Source: Vanessa cardui
Lineage: Eukaryota > Arthropoda > Insecta > Lepidoptera > Nymphalidae
Assembly (NCBI RefSeq): GCF_905220365.1
Contig: NC_061137.1
Coordinates: 10,930,001-10,994,000 of the forward strand
Length of the DNA: 64,000 bases
Direction of reading: 5' to 3'
Shown in pieces: positions 60,253 through 64,000 of the stretch; within the stretch, counting starts at the first letter, position 1; each line of letters opens with the position of its first letter. The notes under the pieces are model-generated. The model had not been told where the DNA came from. It saw nothing but the letters and a program-made list of their open reading frames with translations, and made no database searches. Position numbers and translations under genes: made by a program.

Positions 60253-61439
60253 CTGTAACAAACAATCATAGAACATCAGGCGTTATCTTTTTGAGATGCC
60301 TTAATGAAATAACTACTAAACCAAAAAACGTTATCTGAAGATGCAGCACGTTTTGGCGAAGGTTTTATTAGGATTTTTTATTGAAAATGATCGTTGTATT
60401 GTTAGTTTAACTCTGCATATTGTAGTTACACCATACAAAAATGTAAACATTAAATACTAGCACTTAAAGAACAGATTAAAAGAAGCACGATAATATCAAT
60501 ATTTTGAAAAAGTACTAACTGACGAAGACAAAAATCAGAAATAATCAAGCAAAATATGTATTAAATATTTTAACATACATTTTATCTGTACTGAATGAGG
60601 ATCAACTTATCTATATAAGAAATGAATACTTTATTTTTCAAATATTTATTTACTAATTACATATATGAGAGGATACATATAATAACAAATCTGTATTTGA
60701 ATAAACAAAAAAGTAAATAAGAAAATAGAAGCGAATTTTATATAAGCCAATTATTTTCATCTTTTAAAATATGAATAAGATTTTATTGTCATCTCCTCCT
60801 CTCCTAAGCAAAGCAAATCATCAAAACAAAATTCTCAAAACATTTAACCATACAAAATGTTCAAATTTCTGAGTAACAGGAAAAAAGAAAAATGTAAAAA
60901 TAACTATTTATACGGAACGCCGGTTAATTAAGACAAATGCAGGCGTAATTAACAAACATTTACATATAGATTTGGTTATTCAAATCCTAAATCAGATGAG
61001 AAATACCGCAGACCTAATAAGTTAAACCGGATCTAAGGCCCTTGGAGACCTTCACACAAATACCCCGAAACCGAAAGGAAACTTTGCCAGAAAAGACTTA
61101 TGAATCAAGTTATTTAAAAAAAATGACCGCATTTTTCGAAAATTTGTAAGTCAGGCTTGGTTTCCATGAATGGAAAAAATAGCATACTCTTCGTGGTCTT
61201 CAGACTGCTAATGAACACACTTTAATGTTACTTAATTTTAGTAACTTTTTACTTCGATTTTCTTTCTATTTACTACTGAGAATCGTTATAGTCCATAGAA
61301 GTAGAGCATGATGATACTAAACATTGTGGATTCAAATGCAGGTAATCAAATAGACTTTGTGTTAAATGTTTACTTAGTATGAAGTGTTTGGAATCAAAAC
61401 CAAAATATTCAGTGAAATTTAACATTATGATTTAAAACT
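60253..61439. other. DAAM upstream intron or flank, nothing recognised
   Basis: No exon with DAAM N-terminal character and no repeats identified. Confidence 0.5.
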
Positions 61440-61525
61440 ATTCAGTTAAATTACAAGCTATCTCCGGTTCGAATAGTAGTTTCTACCGAAAAAACCAGTA
61501 AGAAACTCAGCAGTTACTCAGTAAA
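61440..61525 (-). mobile_element. LINE 3' UTR fragment
   Basis: Reverse complement of the LINE 3' UTR (AGTAGTTTCTACCGAAAAAA, AGTAAGAAACTCAGCAG). Confidence 0.6.
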
Positions 61526-61576
61526 TATTTTTTATAAATATATATTATATATATGTATATATTTATAAAAAATATT

Positions 61577-61583
<7 letters not shown>
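61519..61583. repeat. AT-rich near-perfect palindrome
   Basis: TAAATATTTTTTATAAATAT is mirrored as ATATTTATAAAAAATATTTA around an ATATATAT centre; it could form a cruciform. Confidence 0.8.

Positions 61584-61638
<55 letters not shown>
61566..61638. repeat. (TA)n microsatellite, left block
   Basis: About 32 TA units directly before an S1 SINE. Confidence 0.95.
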
Positions 61639-61641
<3 letters not shown>

Positions 61642-61878
61642 TTGGCTCAGTAGCTGGAACGCTTGCGTCTTAACCGATGCTTGCGGGTTCCAACCCAGGT
61701 AAGTACCACTATATATATGTGCTTAATTTGTGTTTATAATTCTCGAAAACGTCGTGATTTTGATTGAAACCCGCATTGGAATAGCGTGTTGGAATATGTT
61801 CCAAACCCTCTCCTCAATGGAAGAGGAGGCCTTATCTCAGCAGTAGGAAATGTACAGGCTGTTACTTTACTTTACTTT

Positions 61879-61883
<5 letters not shown>
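61638..61883 (+). mobile_element. SINE S1 inside a (TA)n microsatellite
   Basis: Head GAGTTGGCTCAGTAGCTGG, internal deletion, tail of ACTTT repeats; TA tracts on both sides. Confidence 0.8.

Positions 61884-61966
<83 letters not shown>
61884..61966. repeat. (TA)n microsatellite, right block
   Basis: About 40 TA units directly after the same SINE. Confidence 0.95.
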
Positions 61967-61969
<3 letters not shown>

Positions 61970-62789
61970 CTACAACCTTTTTGGCGTCATGCACGTGGTG
62001 CATCATTACGACGTCCCCAAGTTCCTCTTACTTTACTTAACATGTCTTAATGAATACTGCTTAATTTTTTGATTTCCAGGTCCTTGGGATACTTTGTTTT
62101 CCGATAAAAAAAAATTCCACGATATTCGTCTTTCAGTCATGCCCAAATACTTTTGAACCCCTAACCATGATGATACATTTAAGGCATCCTAGATATATTG
62201 ATCATAATTTGCCTATGGCATCGATTATTTAGCGTCCTCACAGGATGGACTGTATTTGGAAGTGCGACGTTGCCAGCTTTAGGTTTGTTGTCTCTTTCTT
62301 TTCCTATCGCTGTTCTGTACAAACAGTTAAACGTTTAATTTGTTCCAATATTCGTAAGGCTTATATACGGATGTCCGATATGTTATAATGTGTAAATACG
62401 AATCTTTTGCTTCCTACCCATGATTACGCCGACGACTGTTATCCAGATCTCACGGAGGATCAGCGAAAAACTTGAGCGATTTCAATTTTTTTTATATAAG
62501 ATTCATATTTGGTTTGCGCAAATATGATCGTGTCTCTCATTTTCACTCTTAATACAAGTGGCTCTGCCCATAAAACTTCATCGGAATAATTATGACTTCT
62601 CTATCATATTACTTTGTTGTTGCATTTGTTATCTCCTGTGTTTTATTTTTCCTGTATGTCAAAAAATCTACCTACCAAATTTCATATTTACGATAATAAA
62701 ATGATAGTATTTATAATAAAATGAAATTACTGGGAACAGTGCTTTCATTTTATACTTGGTAGCATACAGCCTCATAGTACCACCTAAAA
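61967..62789. other. DAAM upstream intron or flank, no clear feature
   Basis: May be the decayed 5' part of the LINE that starts to be readable at 62790, but no frame supports it. Confidence 0.4.
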
Positions 62790-63965
62790 TAGTATGCTTC
62801 AAGATCACGATCGCTCGGCTATTGTACAAGGTTCAATTTTGGGTCCCTTTCTATTTCTGATATATATAAATGATCTTTCTTTTTATTTTAAAGGTATTTG
62901 TGATATAGTGTTGTTTGCTGACGATACTTCACTGATTTTTAGGGTTGACAAGAAAAAACTTACTATGACGATGTGAACGGTGCATTATCACAGATACACA
63001 ATTGGTTTACAGTAAATAATTTAGTTTTGATTGCTCAAAAAACAAAATGTGTAGTTTTTACCCTACCCAATTTTAGAAAGTATAATTATAAGATATCTTT
63101 AAATGGTGACGGTCTTGATGTAGCCGATACTACGGTGTTCTCAGGAATAGAATTGGATTCCAAACTTCAGTGGAGTCCTCATTTATCATCCCTAACAGGA
63201 AGACTCAGCTCTGCAACATACGTTCGTTTAGAAAAATTAGAAAACTAACTGAGGTTGATCCCGCTCGTCTAGTATATTTTGGTTTTTTCACAGTATTTGT
63301 CATATGGCATATTACTTTGAGGTAACGCTGCAGGTATTGAATGTGTCTTTATTTTACAAAAGAGAGCAATCCGGTTTATTTATAATCTTGGAGCTAGATA
63401 CTCTCTTCGGGATGTTTTTAAAAAAGTAGGAATACTCACTGTTGCGTCTCAGTATATTTACAACAATATTATGTATATTCACAGTAACATTGATCACTTT
63501 GATAAAATCAGTGATCATCATTGTTTGTGTTCTAGAAGTAAGGATAAGCTTATAACACCAAGTTTCCGACTCCGCAAAGTCAATAAATCCTTCTTGGGGC
63601 AAGGTATCCGATTCTATAATAAAATTCGGCAGAAATTTTTAACTTTGCCATTTCGTAAATTCAAATCGTTTGTAAAAAATTGGTAAAAAAAGCATATTAT
63701 TCGAAACAAGATTTTATAGATGATAAAAAAGCGTGGAGGTATCAGTTGACTTCCAAGCTGAATATATTAATTTAAATAATTGTATTTAATTAACATGACT
63801 TTGTATTTTTTAAGTGTTGAAAAAGAGTAACTACTGAGTTTTTTGCCAGTTCTTCTCGGTAGAATCTACTTTCCGAAGCTAGCTTCACTTAATTGTAAAA
63901 TGATGATTCAAAAGTGCTTGTTAAAGCCTACTTGAATAAATTTTATTTTGATTTCTGTTTTTTTT
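62790..63965 (+). pseudogene. Jockey-like LINE, 5'-truncated and frame-broken reverse transcriptase plus 3' UTR
   Basis: Reads through VQGSILGPFLFLIYINDL and FADDTSLIF, the reverse transcriptase palm with its ADD box, then IHNWFTVNNLVL and SKLQWSPH, then a C-terminal stretch ending KSFVKNW. Frames change near 62970 and between 63248 and 63360, so it cannot make one protein. No endonuclease or ORF1 lies upstream, so it is 5'-truncated. The last ~130 bases match the LINE 3' ends listed elsewhere. Jockey-clade assignment is from motif style. Confidence 0.85.
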
Positions 63966-64000
63966 TTTATGGAGCCGTCCGTATGCAGCTATTGGGCGTC

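Overview
This 64 kb window is animal nuclear DNA, almost certainly from a moth or butterfly. Genes are split by AT-rich introns with GT..AG borders. The intergenic DNA is packed with repeats of a lepidopteran style: two tRNA-headed SINE families, a third ~290 bp dispersed family, Jockey-like and RTE-like LINE pieces, several short inverted-repeat elements (MITEs) and microsatellites. Nothing bacterial, viral or CRISPR-like was seen. The order is inferred from repeat and gene style, and no species can be named from the sequence alone.

Region 1 (1-25.3 kb) is gene-poor. It holds LINE 3' ends, many SINE copies (including one SINE nested in another with a clean 13 bp target duplication), GT and TATG microsatellites, a foldback element, one copy of a ~190 bp MITE and an RTE LINE 3' end. 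One short candidate coding exon (5388-5496, +) has a good donor but no recognised partner.

Region 2 (25.3-39.1 kb) contains two small four-helix membrane protein genes arranged tail to tail. Gene A (+, 25348-33176) has four exons and 158 residues. Gene B (-, 39088-35849) has four exons and 174 residues. They share intron phases 0/0/1, an exon 3 of exactly 154 bp, an L-x-T-G start to the first helix and a last helix followed by a basic stretch. They look like an old tandem-inverted duplicate of an insect tetraspan family (DUF4728 / Pasiflora-like, inferred).

Region 3 (39.1-45.2 kb) is repeat-rich intergenic DNA.

Region 4 (45.26-60.25 kb, -) holds most of DAAM, the Dishevelled-associated formin that nucleates and elongates actin filaments. 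Seventeen coding exons, all with compatible phases, give 1061 residues and a stop: GBD/FH3, coiled coil, proline-rich FH1, complete FH2 and the C-terminal DAD. Only the first ~50-60 residues should lie beyond the right edge. Its introns are full of insertions that crowd the splice sites. The most striking is a tandem array (48.2-49.3 kb) carrying extra copies of the last ~20-35 bases of one FH2 exon with its donor site.

Region 5 (60.25-64 kb) is the upstream DAAM intron or flank, with an AT palindrome, a SINE sitting in a (TA)n tract and a 5'-truncated, frame-broken Jockey-like LINE.

All splice sites and translations were read by eye. No database search or RNA evidence was available.
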